Positions 25,668 to 36,719 of a stretch of 64,000 nucleotides of DNA are shown here, piece by piece. The position numbers and the translations under genes were made by a program. This DNA comes from Epinephelus fuscoguttatus. Lineage: Eukaryota; Chordata; Actinopteri; Perciformes; Serranidae. Each line of letters starts with the position of its first letter. Positions within the stretch are counted from its first letter, which is position 1. The stretch lies in contig NC_064770.1 in assembly GCF_011397635.1 (NCBI RefSeq), positions 19,313,707-19,377,706 on the forward strand. Reading direction: 5' to 3'. The notes under the pieces were generated by a model that saw nothing but the letters and a program-made list of their open reading frames with translations, made no database searches and had not been told where the DNA came from.

Positions 25668-28600
25668 TTAAAGGCATAATTTCTTCTCCATGTCCTCCTT
25701 TAGTATGTTCTTCTTGATCTAGAAAAAAAGTGGCAGCCATGTTAGTCTCATTGAAATCAACCATAATTCTGCACTGCCTTCTTGATGTTGCTGTTACATT
25801 TGGAGAATCGTACCTTTCCAGAGGCTGTCAGAGGGTAGCTGTCTACAAACATCACATAATGTGGAATCTTGAAGTGAGAAATCTAGGAAGGAACAACACA
25901 AACTGTACTGCTCTGCTCTGTTTTTGAGTATTTTGAGCATTTTTATTTAGTATGTCGCCCACTCTCACCTGGCCTTTGGAGAATGCTTTTATCTCCTCTG
26001 CACTGGAGGTCTGGCCCTCCTTCAGCCTGATGCAGGCACACACCTGCTCACCCAGCCTCTCATCTTTCACTCCAACCACCTGGGAAACAGACAGAGAAAT
26101 ACAACACCTAGAATGTAGGTTTAATGTAGTGCAACAAGGTGTATATTTTCTGTGACTGTTTGGAAGCAATGTAGTTGATCTTTGCTGCCCTCTAGTGGTT
26201 CCAAGTCTCACCTGCACCTCCTGTACTTTGGGATGTGTAAAGAGAAACTGCTCTATCTCAGCAGGGTAGATGTTCTCCCCTCCTCGGATGATCAAGTCCT
26301 TTATGCGTCCTTCAATGCGGCAGTATCCCAGACTGTTCAGACTGGCCGTGTCACTGTGTAGAAGAAAAATCACAGATGTAACATGTGAGCGTCAACCCTT
26401 GCTCCTCTAACATGCTTCTATATTTTCTCTGTGAGACATTCAGTTTACGTTGTACGTACATCGATCAGGTGACAGGTGAAGTCCTTTATAATATATATAC
26501 AATGTTCTGCTGGTAAAACCCAGGGTCCTGACATCCACATGAATGTCACTTGACACACACCACCCACACAAACACAATTGCAGACCAAGTACATTCCTTC
26601 ATGGCAACACCACTCCCTGATAGCAGCTCCACTGCCCCAACAGCACAATGCACCATGTCGTAATCTAAAAAACTGCTCAGGAATGGCCGAAGAAACGTCA
26701 AAGAGCTCAAGGTGTCTACCTGACCTCCAAATTCCACAGATCCTAATCTGTTTGAGCATCTGTGGAATGTGCCAGAACCAGTGCAATCCACAGAGGCCCC
26801 ACCTCACAACCCACAAAAAACCCACTGCCAATACCTTGGCACCTTGGCACCGCAAGACACTCAGTAAGGCCCCACCGTGGCTCAGACTTGATTCTGATCC
26901 ATTGAGGCATGGACATAGGAGCTCTGGGGTTCTGGAACATCTCACGGATGCTTGATCGGGTTGGGATCTGGGAAATTTGGAGACCAGGTCGACACCTTGA
27001 AGTCTTTGTCACGTTCCTTTGGCCATTTCTGAGCATGTTTTTGTGGTGTGGCAGGGCACACTGTCCTGCTTGGGGGAGGGCACGGCTATCAGGGAGTGCT
27101 TTTTAGGGGATGTACTTGATATGCAATGGTGTTTCGATGGGTGTTATATGTCAAAGGACGTCCATATTGATGCCAAGACCCAAGGTCTCCCAGTAGAACA
27201 TTGTATTGCAATAAGATAATCAATGTTAATCACTTCACCTGTCACTGGTTTTAATGTGGTGGCTGATTGGCGTATAGGATCTTACCCAGTCCTGTACCAG
27301 CGGTCTTGGGAGATAACCTCTCTGGTCTTCTCAGAATCTTGCCAGTATCCATGCATCACACAGCTGCCTCTGATCATCAGCTCTCCTGAGGCCCCCAGAG
27401 GGACAATCTCCCCAGTAGCAGGGTCCACCACTTTGGCCTATAATGAAGACACACAGGTATGAGTCACAGTGATGTGTTATGGTGATGTGTAGATAATAGC
27501 TCATAAAATGGGTCATACCTCAGTGTGGTTCATGATGCATCCAACAGTATTTATCTTCAGGTCCTCGTTGTCTTGTGGGAATCCCAGAAATGTAATGGGG
27601 CTGTTCTCAGTGGTTCCATAAGCTAACTGTTAAAACATGATGCACACTTTTTCTTATATGTGTTATACTCGTATAAGTATAACACAGCATTATTTAAAAA
27701 GGTAAAGGGCATGTAGCCGCTCACCGTTATCTCTTTCATGTTCATGTCTGTTCTCAGTCTTCTCACAATCTCAGGAGGGCATGGAGAACCTGCCATGATG
27801 CCTTTAACACAGCAGCACATACATAAAGACGCCTCAAAGGCCTCAAATACATAGTAATTATTTTTCAGTCTTCAAATCACTCACCAGCTTCAACTGATGA
27901 CAAATCATATTTCTGTAAATCACTTTGGCTGAGCATGTCGGTGAACATTGTGGGAGTGCCATAGACGACATTGCACCTTGAGTGAAAAAAAACCCAACAA
28001 GAATCGATAAAGGTGCCTGTTACTGTAGATTGAAAGTCATTTAGGTGATGAGCAGCATGCCATACTTTTCACTCTGAATGGCCTCTAGGTTGGCTCGGCT
28101 GTTGTAGCCAGTAGAGGGGAAGACCAGTGTGATGCCATGTACTGCCATATTCATCCCTCCCACTACAGAGCCAAAGCAGTGATACATGGGTACAGGCACA
28201 CACACTCGCACCTGAGGCTGATAGAAATATATGATTAGTTACATTTCACGTTCTGTTTTGGCAAATCAAGAGACAAGTATAGACTTACTCTCCATCCATA
28301 ACCCATTCGTAGACCCATAAAGTAGGCATTGTTTACAATATTGTAGTGGGAAAGACATGCTCCCTTTGGACTCCCTGTAGTCCCCTGGAACAAATAAACA
28401 AGCATCATTTTCCAGTCAAGTTACACAAGGTATACAGTGCATGTGTAACATTGTGAAAGATGCTGAAGGTTACTGATGTGAACTGGATGTTGATGGGCTC
28501 ATCGAAGGACAGTTTACTCTGCAGATCCATCAGCTCTTTGTGGTGTCGACTCTCTCCTGCTTGCATCACATCCTCTACGTGGAGCATCCCTGGCTGTCTG

Positions 28601-31600
28601 CTATCTGTCACAATCACCATACGCAAGTCTGGCAACCTGGCAGACCCAAAACAGGATTTTTATATTACATCCACAAAACTATTACTTATATAATGTGAAG
28701 TATTTACAGTTGTATACTCCAATTATGACAACAGAGGAAGAACATGTGTTAGATGTGACATTTCTCAATGGCTCAGTCAAACCTGGAGCTTTTGATCGTG
28801 CCTGTCGGCGCTGTGTTGATCTCTGGGCAGAGTTCCCTCAGCATCTCACAGAAATTTTGGGTTTTAAAGTGGGTTGGGCAGACCACAGCTTTACACTGGA
28901 CCTGCATGTGACAAATCAGGTCTGTTGAATGCATGTTCTCACAAAGTTAAAGTATTATTTTCACTGTGAAAAGAGTAAATTGTCAGATGTCATATTTTTG
29001 TATCTGACTTTGGTCCAGCAGCACAGTAAGTATGTGATTATCAGTGGTGAAAGAAGCACTCAGATCATTAACTGAAGTGGGAATAGCAGTGCCACAGTGT
29101 AGAAATACAAGCCCAATCCTGAATTCAATCTCTTACTTAAGCACAAGCAGTAGAATGTAAATGTACTTAAAGTAAAAAGTTAAAGTTCTCATGCTGAATG
29201 GTCCATTTCAGAACAGTGTTGAAGATATTAGTGAATTCATGTAGTATTCATGGATGATATGCTTCAGGTGGAGCTTCTGTTTAACTGCATATACTGCCAT
29301 GTAGCTTGTGAAGTTCACCAAGGTTTACAGCACCACTGATGGTTATGTAAGTATGCTGTTACACAACTCATCCTACCTTCTTTAGAGTAAACTCCACTTC
29401 CTTCACCTGATAGGCCGGGTTCAATGACACCTGCACATATAACAACAGTTCAACGTCATGCGCATGTATACAGCCCCTAAACACACATTTTCCAGAGGGC
29501 TTTATAGTACAAACCATATCTCATACATGATGTATTCTGTACTACATGACTGGATACTACATTACGACATACTATATTTTAGATTTACATCAAAAATGAC
29601 AGAATAGATCCCAGGGCCCCTGAATGGGGTCAATGTCCGGTTCATTGACACTTGACAGCAGAGTGTTTGGTAACACAGGGCACACTGTCTGTTTAACCGT
29701 GAGGTAGCACAAGTGTAATTTTAAAGGTGTAAATAACAATAAAGTAATAAGATTCAAAATGGGTAACTGACCAGTATAATTCCAACTTTGGCTGAAGCAA
29801 ACTGGAAAAGGATCCATTCATATGTGTTAGGTCCCCAAACTCCCAGTCTGTCGCCTCTCTTCAGGCCCAAAGCAAGCAGACCTGCAGCTGCCTTGTCAAC
29901 CTGCACCAATAAAAGTGACATCAGTGGCAGATGAAGTGCAAACCTAGGTATATTATACCTCTGTTTGCACTTGATAATCTTTTGTGATTTATTAGACAGT
30001 CACCAGTATAAATGAGTACTGTCTATAGGGAGATACATGTAGGCCCTTGGAAGCAAGAAGCTAAAGGCACAAAATCTAAAACTCACATCTTGTTGAAACT
30101 GTGCAAAGGTTTTCCGAATGCCATCCTGCAGGAAGACCACAGCTTCACGGTCAGGCCAGCGCTGCACTGTGGAGTCCAGGCTCTGGCCTACAGTCAGTGG
30201 GAGCAGAGGGATGGTGGAGGTGCCATGGACATAGCTGGTAGTCAGAGAGGGTTTGTTGGGAGGAGTGTCCACATGGAGGGACCTGGCATACATAGAATTA
30301 GGAAAAGAACAGCAGTCTATTATCGTGCATGGACTTTGATCTGAGCATCACAATTAATATCAATAATCCAGCTCTAAAATTCCTTTTCAGACACTTTGAG
30401 ATTAAACAGTGTTGCCAGTTGATATTTTCATAGTTCGCCCTCAGAAATATTGAGAGATCATGGAGACCTTGAAAATTTCAGACCAGAACCAAAACGCTGA
30501 TGACACTATACACTCATAATTTCTGCTCATTTATCATCACTGATGAACTCCACAATGACGATTACATCATTTTTAAACAGTACTTCGCTGTAAAAATAAT
30601 TACAACATATGGTAGTTTCTCTTTTACACTGTGCACCCTTCTGCATGCAAATCTTCGCGGGCATGCAGGACTTGACACAACACCAGTCTTATTGCATTAT
30701 GGGTAATGTCGGCACCGCCATGACAAGGAAAAATAATGCATAAAAAAAACTCTGGTTTCTGCTGTGTTTATTTTATGTATTTCGTTGCTGTTGACTCGGA
30801 AGCTTAGCAATGTACTGCCGCAGTGAAACATATTTTAGCCACCTGAAAAAAACAATATGAAAGTAAGTGTATGCTTTATTCACAATGCCAATGTAAAGTC
30901 AATTAGGCTCCTCTCCCCTGATGGACACACGGATTCCCTGATTCAATCACGTCACGTCAACCTCGTTTTCCTCAGTGCTATCTTTAACATTCCTGTATAC
31001 ACACAAAAACGCGGAAGTGTCCTTGATAACTCAACAATATGACAGGTTAATGTCAAGGCCATAAAATAAAATAAATGTATTTTGCCAGCTTTTGATAGCG
31101 AACGGCTTTAAGAGCATTGTGCTGTGGGCGGGTGGGGCGCGTTCCACTACTGTTTTGTAGCTGCTCTCTGCCGTCTCTGGGCTTAATGCCATTTCAGATT
31201 GCCATCCGTCTGCCGTAACTGAATCCAAATGCCACTAATAAATAAATAAATAAATAAGAAGATAAAAATGAGGCTGAGCACGGAAGAACCAGAGAGGAAA
31301 CACCATCACATGGAGCCGTCAGCCCCTGGCAACCCGGCCACCCTCCACTCCACCAGGGGAGAGCGGACCCCAAGCCAGCGGCTGCCCCGCTGGTTATACC
31401 TCCGACCGTGGCAGCTGTCACACAAACTGCTGCTGAAAATTACAGCCTACATTTTGATACAGGTAGGCTATATACATATTGCAAAACTCTGTAAAAGTAC
31501 ACCAAAGCATATTTTGTTTCCAAATATTTATTTGAAAACGAAACCATTCGGTCAATATAAAACATTTTGTTAGTAATAAAAAACAAATGTAATCTCAATG

Positions 31601-31685
31601 TGACCATGCCAGCCGGCGGGACTGTGGCTGAACCACTTCCAATGTTCGTTCATTCATTTATTCATTCATTCAATCAATCGCGTGT

Positions 31686-31745
<60 letters not shown>

Positions 31746-34700
31746 AGAGAGGAGTATCAATAAAAAAAAGTAATTATTTCGGTGTTTATTTCTTTTATTC
31801 TTCCGGTTTTTTTAATTAAAGTGCGTAATATAGCCAACAATATTATAGACCAAATGTTAATCTAATTATTATTGTAGAATGTATTTAGCAAATCACCACT
31901 CTCAACTGGAGACAGCAGCAAAAAAAAGGCATTATAAAAGCCGACAAATAGTGTTAATTAATTGAGACACTGAAGAGGTGGTCTCCTAAAGTAAATACAA
32001 TAATAGGCTAAATAGTATTTAAGCAATAATAAAGTGTCTAAACAATAATAAATATTATCTAAGTTATCTATTAGGCTACCATTCCACTCTGTAAATAGAT
32101 TTTAAAATTTCAATATAATTTTAATATTATTTTTGCTTATTTCATTATTGCTATTATTGGTTTTACTTTCTAGTAGTATTGTATTGTCTGAGGATGACTC
32201 ATGTTAGTAACTATCTACAGTAAAAAAGAAAAAAAAAACAAGCAAAGAAACAAACAAAATTCATTTTATACACTGGGCCTTCAAAGTGCTCTCTGAAACT
32301 ACACCTGGCATGGCTTGTGTCCAAAAAATGAAAAAATCTAAACTTTGTCGTAGAGCTAAACCAAATACATCATTGGAAAGGTCTCAACCTGGAGAGTAAC
32401 ATATGTCAGTATGAAGATTCTACATGGCTCCTGCTTTCAGCCATTGACCTTTGAACCTTGACCTCAGTGCATGTTTGAGGGCTTATAACTCAGCAACTAA
32501 AGGGGGTACAGACATGGGACCAGCTGTTATAGAGAGCTCTTGACCTCAGCTATCATGTGAGTGTAGTCAACAACTGGGGGTGCTGTCAGATATGGATAAA
32601 ATATGGATAAAATTAATTTTCACCCATTTAGAAATTAGATATTTAAAATCTGATTTCACAAATGTGTTTACCATCTCCTTAAAGTCCACAGTGTACTCTT
32701 AATTCAGTATTTACAACTTCCAAATCTGGGAAAAACACTTAGATTTTTAAAAAACTACAATTCCCTGGGACCACGCCATGCAGTTTGATACATATCAGCA
32801 ACATAGTTGTAGTTCTTCTGATTTGCAAAGTAGGGCTCTAAATAGGGTTGTAAAAAGATATATCTACTGAATATATCTAATATCAAGTAAAGCCGAACAC
32901 GTTATTACACTCCACCTAGATGAACTATGGTAAGAAAAAGTAAAGATGTCGGCTAATTTTCGATATTTTAGCTAATACACTAGAAACGGCGTTTTTGGGA
33001 CAGTAGGTTCGTTTGCGGCTTGTAAATTAGGGTTGTAAAAAGATAGATCTACTGAATAAATCTAATATCTAGTAAAGCCGAAGTAGTTATTACACTGCAT
33101 CTAGATGAACTATGTTAAGAAAAAAAGCAAGGATGTTGGCTAATCGTAGTTATTTTAGATAGTACTCTAAAAACGGCGTTTTTGGGACGGTAGGTTTTTT
33201 GCGGCTTGTTGTAAAACAGGGTCATAAAAAGATACATCTACTGAATATATCAAATGTCTAGTAAAGCTGAACTAATAATGACACTGCGCCTAGATGAAAT
33301 ATGTTAAGAAAAAGTAGGCATGATGGTTCATTTCAGATATTTTAGCAAGTTGTCTAGAAACGGCGTTTTTGGGATTGAATATTGGAATAGGCTATAACAA
33401 ATATCTAGAACAGCCGAACTATCACGTTATCATTATTATTATTATTGGTGGGAAATTATAACAGAGGAATGTATTTGCCGTTTTAATATCAAGAACACTT
33501 CCGTGTTTTTGTGTGTGTACAGGAATGTTAAAGATATCATTGAGGAAAACGAGGTTGACGTGACGTGATTGAATCAGGGAATCCGTGTGTCCACCACGGG
33601 AGAGGACCCTAATTGACTTTACACTGGCATTGTTTTCGTGGTGGCAGCACGTAATTTCAACCCATTACGTGCTGCCACCACAGAATGCGGTGTTAAGAGG
33701 TCGTGGTCATTTCACGTATTTCTGTGAGGTCAGGTTGGCTTTATTTGAATATTTTCTCTGCTTTACCTGTTGCCCTGTAGGACAACAGCAACTCTGGTGT
33801 TCTGCTAAGTAAAATTACTGTTTTGGTCAATGGAGTCTGAAGGCTCCAAGATAACGGCTTCCCCTTCAGAACAGACTGATAGACAGCAAGGTAAGGCGGT
33901 TTAAAAATTCTTATTATAGCATACACTTAAACTGATATTCCATTTTATAAGTGGGCCTTTTTTATGTGTCTGAAAACGAACCAGTAGATGAAGCATTTTC
34001 CATCTTCCTCATAACTACAACGTGAAGCTCATCAGTAAGGATAAGGTGATGAGTGATGTCCCTAACAGTGCTAACAATGGCAACAACACTGGAGGGTGGT
34101 TGCTATGCTTTTGCAATGCTGCTGTTGCTTTTGTCAGCGCTAACCGCTTGTAACCACTGCATGAGCACAGTGAGGAGTGGCACTGATTAGCTAGCCAGCG
34201 GGACACAAACACAGGAACTCATATGCACTTACAAACATACAAATGCTAACATGCATGCGCAGCTAGACCATCTTCCACAAAAATTATAAGAGAAGCTCAG
34301 ATTAAAACACAGAGAGGGAGCGTGACTACATTCTCTACTCTGCATACTCCACTATGGCAAACAGTGGTTTGCTGCAATATCAATGCTCTGAATGTCTATA
34401 CAGCTCCTTTACTAATATGCATTGTCTCTATTAGAAAAAAAGTCGAAGGCCGTTGCTCTTGAAAATGTGAACACAGCTCAATCGAGAAATTCTTATGTAT
34501 AAGATGTGAATATTAACATACCAACAGTCAGCAAATGAGAAATACAGGCAGACAAGGGCACACTGAAGGTTACAGGGTTAAAGTTTAATTTGATCCTTCA
34601 GGCTAAATGTGAAGAACTCAATAAGGCACAGACTGTGTCTAACAGCCTACTGTTTGTCTTTCAATCAGTAACTGAAAACCAGATTGATGTATATCTCACC

Positions 34701-34905
34701 ATGATCTTTATGCTTTAACTATTATAGACTTACATGGAACACAACCATTGTAAAGTGACACCATGTTGCCATTTGACCACTGAGGAACATAGACTTACCG
34801 ACACCACTGGAGCAAACTTGTGCTGTATAATTTCCAAGCCTTGCCATGTTTGAGTCCATCCACGTGTCTGAGACTGTGAGCACAGGATCTTAGCAGTGTT
34901 GACAT
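25668..34905 (-). CDS. acsf2: Mitochondrial medium-chain acyl-CoA ligase ACSF2, copy 1 (intact)
   Basis: Exons 1-16 are 34799-34905, 30087-30282, 29772-29900, 29377-29430, 28783-28901, 28474-28636, 28289-28384, 28066-28211, 27885-27976, 27725-27801, 27519-27626, 27286-27437, 26212-26353, 25969-26079, 25814-25882 and 25668-25718. They join in phase to 1812 nt, 603 aa (human ACSF2: 615 aa). The enzyme activates fatty acids to acyl-CoA via an acyl-adenylate, using ATP and CoA, in mitochondria. Residues 1-36 form a basic, Ser/Leu-rich presequence. Adenylation motifs are present: [10 protein letters not shown] (255-264), YGTTE (396-400), TGD with Asp481, [16 protein letters not shown] (495-510) and SGK with the catalytic Lys587. 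The start Met is the only one in frame with the presequence. This is the only copy of the array without a frame break. Intron 1 is unusually long (4.5 kb) and repeat-filled. Confidence 0.93.
26461..27276. mobile_element. Fold-back Tc1-like relic in intron 12 of copy 1
   Basis: The right edge (cacctgtcactggttttaat) is a typical fish Tc1-like terminal repeat, and the left edge (aggtgacaggtgaag) is its inverse. Both arms carry the antisense-readable 3' part of a Tc1 transposase in opposite orientation. For example, the motif around WETLGLGI is read from the right arm on the - strand, and a diverged mirror copy lies in the left arm. Stops and indels abound, so it is dead. Its right end lies 9 bp from the first base of exon 12 (27286), just beyond the splice donor. 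Confidence 0.75.
29030..29240. repeat. Dispersed repeat in intron 4 of copy 1
   Basis: Sequence around gtggtgaaagaagcactcag and cacagtgtagaaatacaag recurs in intron 4 of copies 2 to 5 (about 38400-38700, 45050-45340, 53330-53610, 61530-61910) and inverted near 8450-8510. It was probably in the ancestral acsf2 intron before the array expanded. Confidence 0.55.
30888..31033 (-). repeat. Inverted copy of the 33485-33660 repeat
   Basis: Read on the - strand it matches 33485-33640 closely: both contain acaggaatgttaaagat, gaggaaaacgaggttgacgt and gattgaatcagggaatccgt. It is the left arm of a large inverted repeat that brackets about 2.4 kb inside intron 1 of acsf2 copy 1. Confidence 0.8.
31110..31267 (+). 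promoter_or_regulatory. CpG-rich GC-box region, possible promoter
   Basis: A short CpG-rich stretch carries a GC box (gggcgggtggggcgcg, about 31126-31141) in otherwise AT-rich intronic DNA. It lies directly upstream of an open frame that ends at a good splice donor. It could be a promoter for a + strand transcript. The sequence shows only composition and motif. Confidence 0.3.
31268..31462 (+). other. Candidate orphan first exon, unknown product
   Basis: ATG at 31268 opens a 65-codon frame that reaches CAG|GTAGGC at 31462 with no leftover bases. The peptide is basic and Pro/Ser-rich, then becomes hydrophobic ([20 protein letters not shown]), as at the start of a membrane segment. GC content is well above its surroundings. 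I do not recognise the protein and cannot find a matching downstream exon in the window. It may be a captured gene fragment inside a mobile element or a chance open frame. Confidence 0.25.
31691..31744. repeat. (GT)n microsatellite
   Basis: This is an uninterrupted run of about 27 GT units. An adjacent CATT-rich tract (about 31640-31675) precedes it. The Cys/Val-repeat open frame across it is an artefact. Confidence 0.97.
32845..33425. repeat. Tandem repeat, unit about 185-189 bp, three copies plus a partial
   Basis: Units start near 32845 (gggttgtaaaaagatatatc), 33030 (gggttgtaaaaagatagatc) and 33219 (gggtcataaaaagatacatc), and a fragment follows from about 33372. Each full unit carries the shared block ctactgaat and ends with aaacggcgtttttggga (32984, 33171 and 33358). 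Units differ by substitutions and small indels, so the array is old. No coding capacity is seen. Confidence 0.85.
33485..33736 (+). repeat. Dispersed repeat with perfect hairpin
   Basis: This is the right arm of the inverted pair with 30888-31033, extended by a perfect 18-bp stem (33638-33655 and 33664-33681, starting gtggtggcagcacgtaat) around an 8-nt loop, then cacgtatttctgtgagg. A related copy with a decayed stem lies at 38945-39199 in acsf2 copy 2, and a more distant one at 790-1095. Confidence 0.8.
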
Positions 34906-35657
34906 TGCTCTGACAGTCTGTTTCAACTGGATCTAAACACTGGTTATACTGGCCTTACCTGCCTATCTAAAGCATGTGTAATTGTTAACTTTCACTCATC
35001 CTCATTGGCTGAAAGCCAACTGGTCATGTCAAACACATTTCCGCACTCTCTAAGAAAGCGTTAACTATAAATAACCCATATCAATCATTAACCAGTACTG
35101 AGAAGGACAGACAGAAAGGGCTCCAACAAGGTTTCACACGATTCATCCTCCTGACACACTAGTGGTGTGAGCAGCAAGAGATTTATAATGTCTGCACTCA
35201 AAAAGCAAGAGACAAAGAGCTGTCAACAAACCTGAGCCACTAAGAAAGAAAAAAAGCAGGCATTACACTCCGTTTATACAAAAATATGCTTATATTTATT
35301 AAACCATCACACTCACACTTAACCTGTTAACACCGTCTTGGACAGAAGTATGGAAACATTGTCCCAAATTTATAGGCTAGGGTGAAAATAGCAGAAATAT
35401 CCCATAATACTCATTTATGCTTAAATGCAGAGGCAGAAAATTTGCTGTAGTATTTTAAAAATACTGTGTGACTCTGCTTAAACCTTGCTTGTAGAAATTC
35501 TGTTTGAAGTCAAACTGATTTTTATCAATTTTAATAAAAATATCATGATAAAATGTGCAAATATTTACATACTGAACAATAGTTGGTTTGAATTATTACA
35601 GCTTGACATGATGGAGCCTGCAGTGCCACCTACAGGCAAGGAGTTACTCAGACAAAA
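34906..35657 (-). other. Spacer between acsf2 copies 1 and 2, with copy 1 promoter
   Basis: Read on the - strand, this holds the 3' flank of copy 2 and then the 5' flank of copy 1. A CCAAT box lies at 35004-35008, about 100 bp before the ATG. The sequence just after the copy 2 stop (around tggagcctgcagtgccacct) recurs in the other spacers. At about 0.75 kb this is the shortest spacer of the array. Confidence 0.55.
35004..35008 (-). promoter_or_regulatory. CCAAT box of acsf2 copy 1
   Basis: On the - strand the sequence is AGCCAATGAGG, 99 bp upstream of the start codon at 34905, which fits an NF-Y site in a TATA-less promoter. The aligned position in copies 2 to 5 reads CCAGT (for example 40776-40781 on +), which loses the core. 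Confidence 0.5.
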
Positions 35658-36540
35658 TTAAAGGCTTAATTTCTTCTCAATTTCCTCCTTTAATACATTC
35701 TTCTTCACCTGTAAAAACAAAAAGCAGCAGCCATTTCAGTCTCAGTGTAGTAATCAACCACATTTCAGCGCTGCCATCTTAATAGTTAGGTTGCTGGTGT
35801 CAAATCAAAAGTGTCGTACCTTTCTTATAGCTGTCAGAGGGTAGCTGTCTACGAACATCACATAGTGTGGGATCTTGAAGTGAGAAATCTAGGAAGAAAC
35901 AACACAGACTGAACAGCTGTGCTTTGATTATGTGTATGCTGGGATATTTTGTGTATTATATCATCTGCTCTCACCTGGCCTTTGCAGAATGCTCTTATTT
36001 CCTCTGCACTGGAGGTCTGGCCCTCCTTCAGCCTGATGCAGGCACACACCTGCTCACCCAGCCTCTCATCTTTCACTCCAACCACCTGGGAAACAGACAG
36101 AGAAATACCACAACTAGAATGTAGATTTAATGTCTCAGCTCTTCAGTAAAACAATGATTATATTCTTGTGAAATTAACAATGAAAAGAACATCTACAATT
36201 GAAAGTTTGGCTTCAAGGTGTATCTTTGCTGTCAGCTGTTCAGAGAAAATGTCTCTGATCTTTGCTGCCATCTAGTGGTTCCAAGTCTCACCTGCACGTC
36301 CTGTACTTTGGGATGTGAATAGAGAAACTGCTCTATCTCAGCAGGGTAGATGTTCTCCCCTCCTCTGATGATCAAGTCCTTTATGCGTCCCTCAATGCGG
36401 CAGTATCCCAGACTGTTCAGACTGGCCGTGTCACTGTGTAGAAGAAAAATCACGGATGTAACATGTCAGCATCAACCCCTGTTCCTTTAACATGACTCTG
36501 TATTTTCTCTATGAGACATTCAGTGTACATTGTATGTACA

Positions 36541-36719
36541 TCAATCAGGTGACAGGTGAATTGAATAACACTGATTATCGTGTTACAATGCAGTGTTCTG
36601 CTGGCAAAGCCCTGGGTCTTGACATTAATGTGGATGCCACTTGACAAAGCACCACCCTCACAAACACCAATGCAGACCCTTCACCTGTCACTGGTTCCAT
36701 TTTAGCTGATCACTGTACA
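36541..36719. mobile_element. Internally deleted Tc1-like element, intron 12 of copy 2
   Basis: Terminal motifs caggtgacaggtgaattg and cacctgtcactggtt bound about 180 bp. The remaining interior (tgttctgctggcaaagccct) is the end of the same transposase region seen in the fold-back element of copy 1. It ends 9 bp before exon 12, as in copy 1, so the insertion predates the duplication. Confidence 0.7.

Noticed and set aside
26445-26945. - strand frame of 166 codons in intron 12 of copy 1
   Set aside because: It lies inside the fold-back Tc1 relic and follows no single transposase frame.
31567-31773. Frame with Cys/Val repeats
   Set aside because: It is produced by the GT microsatellite.
32845-33425. 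Repeats with spacers resembling a CRISPR array
   Set aside because: The units are contiguous, about 187 bp long and diverged. There are no short identical repeats or unique spacers, and the genome is eukaryotic.
33829-33892. Short exon-like ATG frame ending at GTAAGG
   Set aside because: The sequence around caatggagtctg recurs near 9735 in another dispersed repeat, so this is repeat DNA, not a conserved exon.
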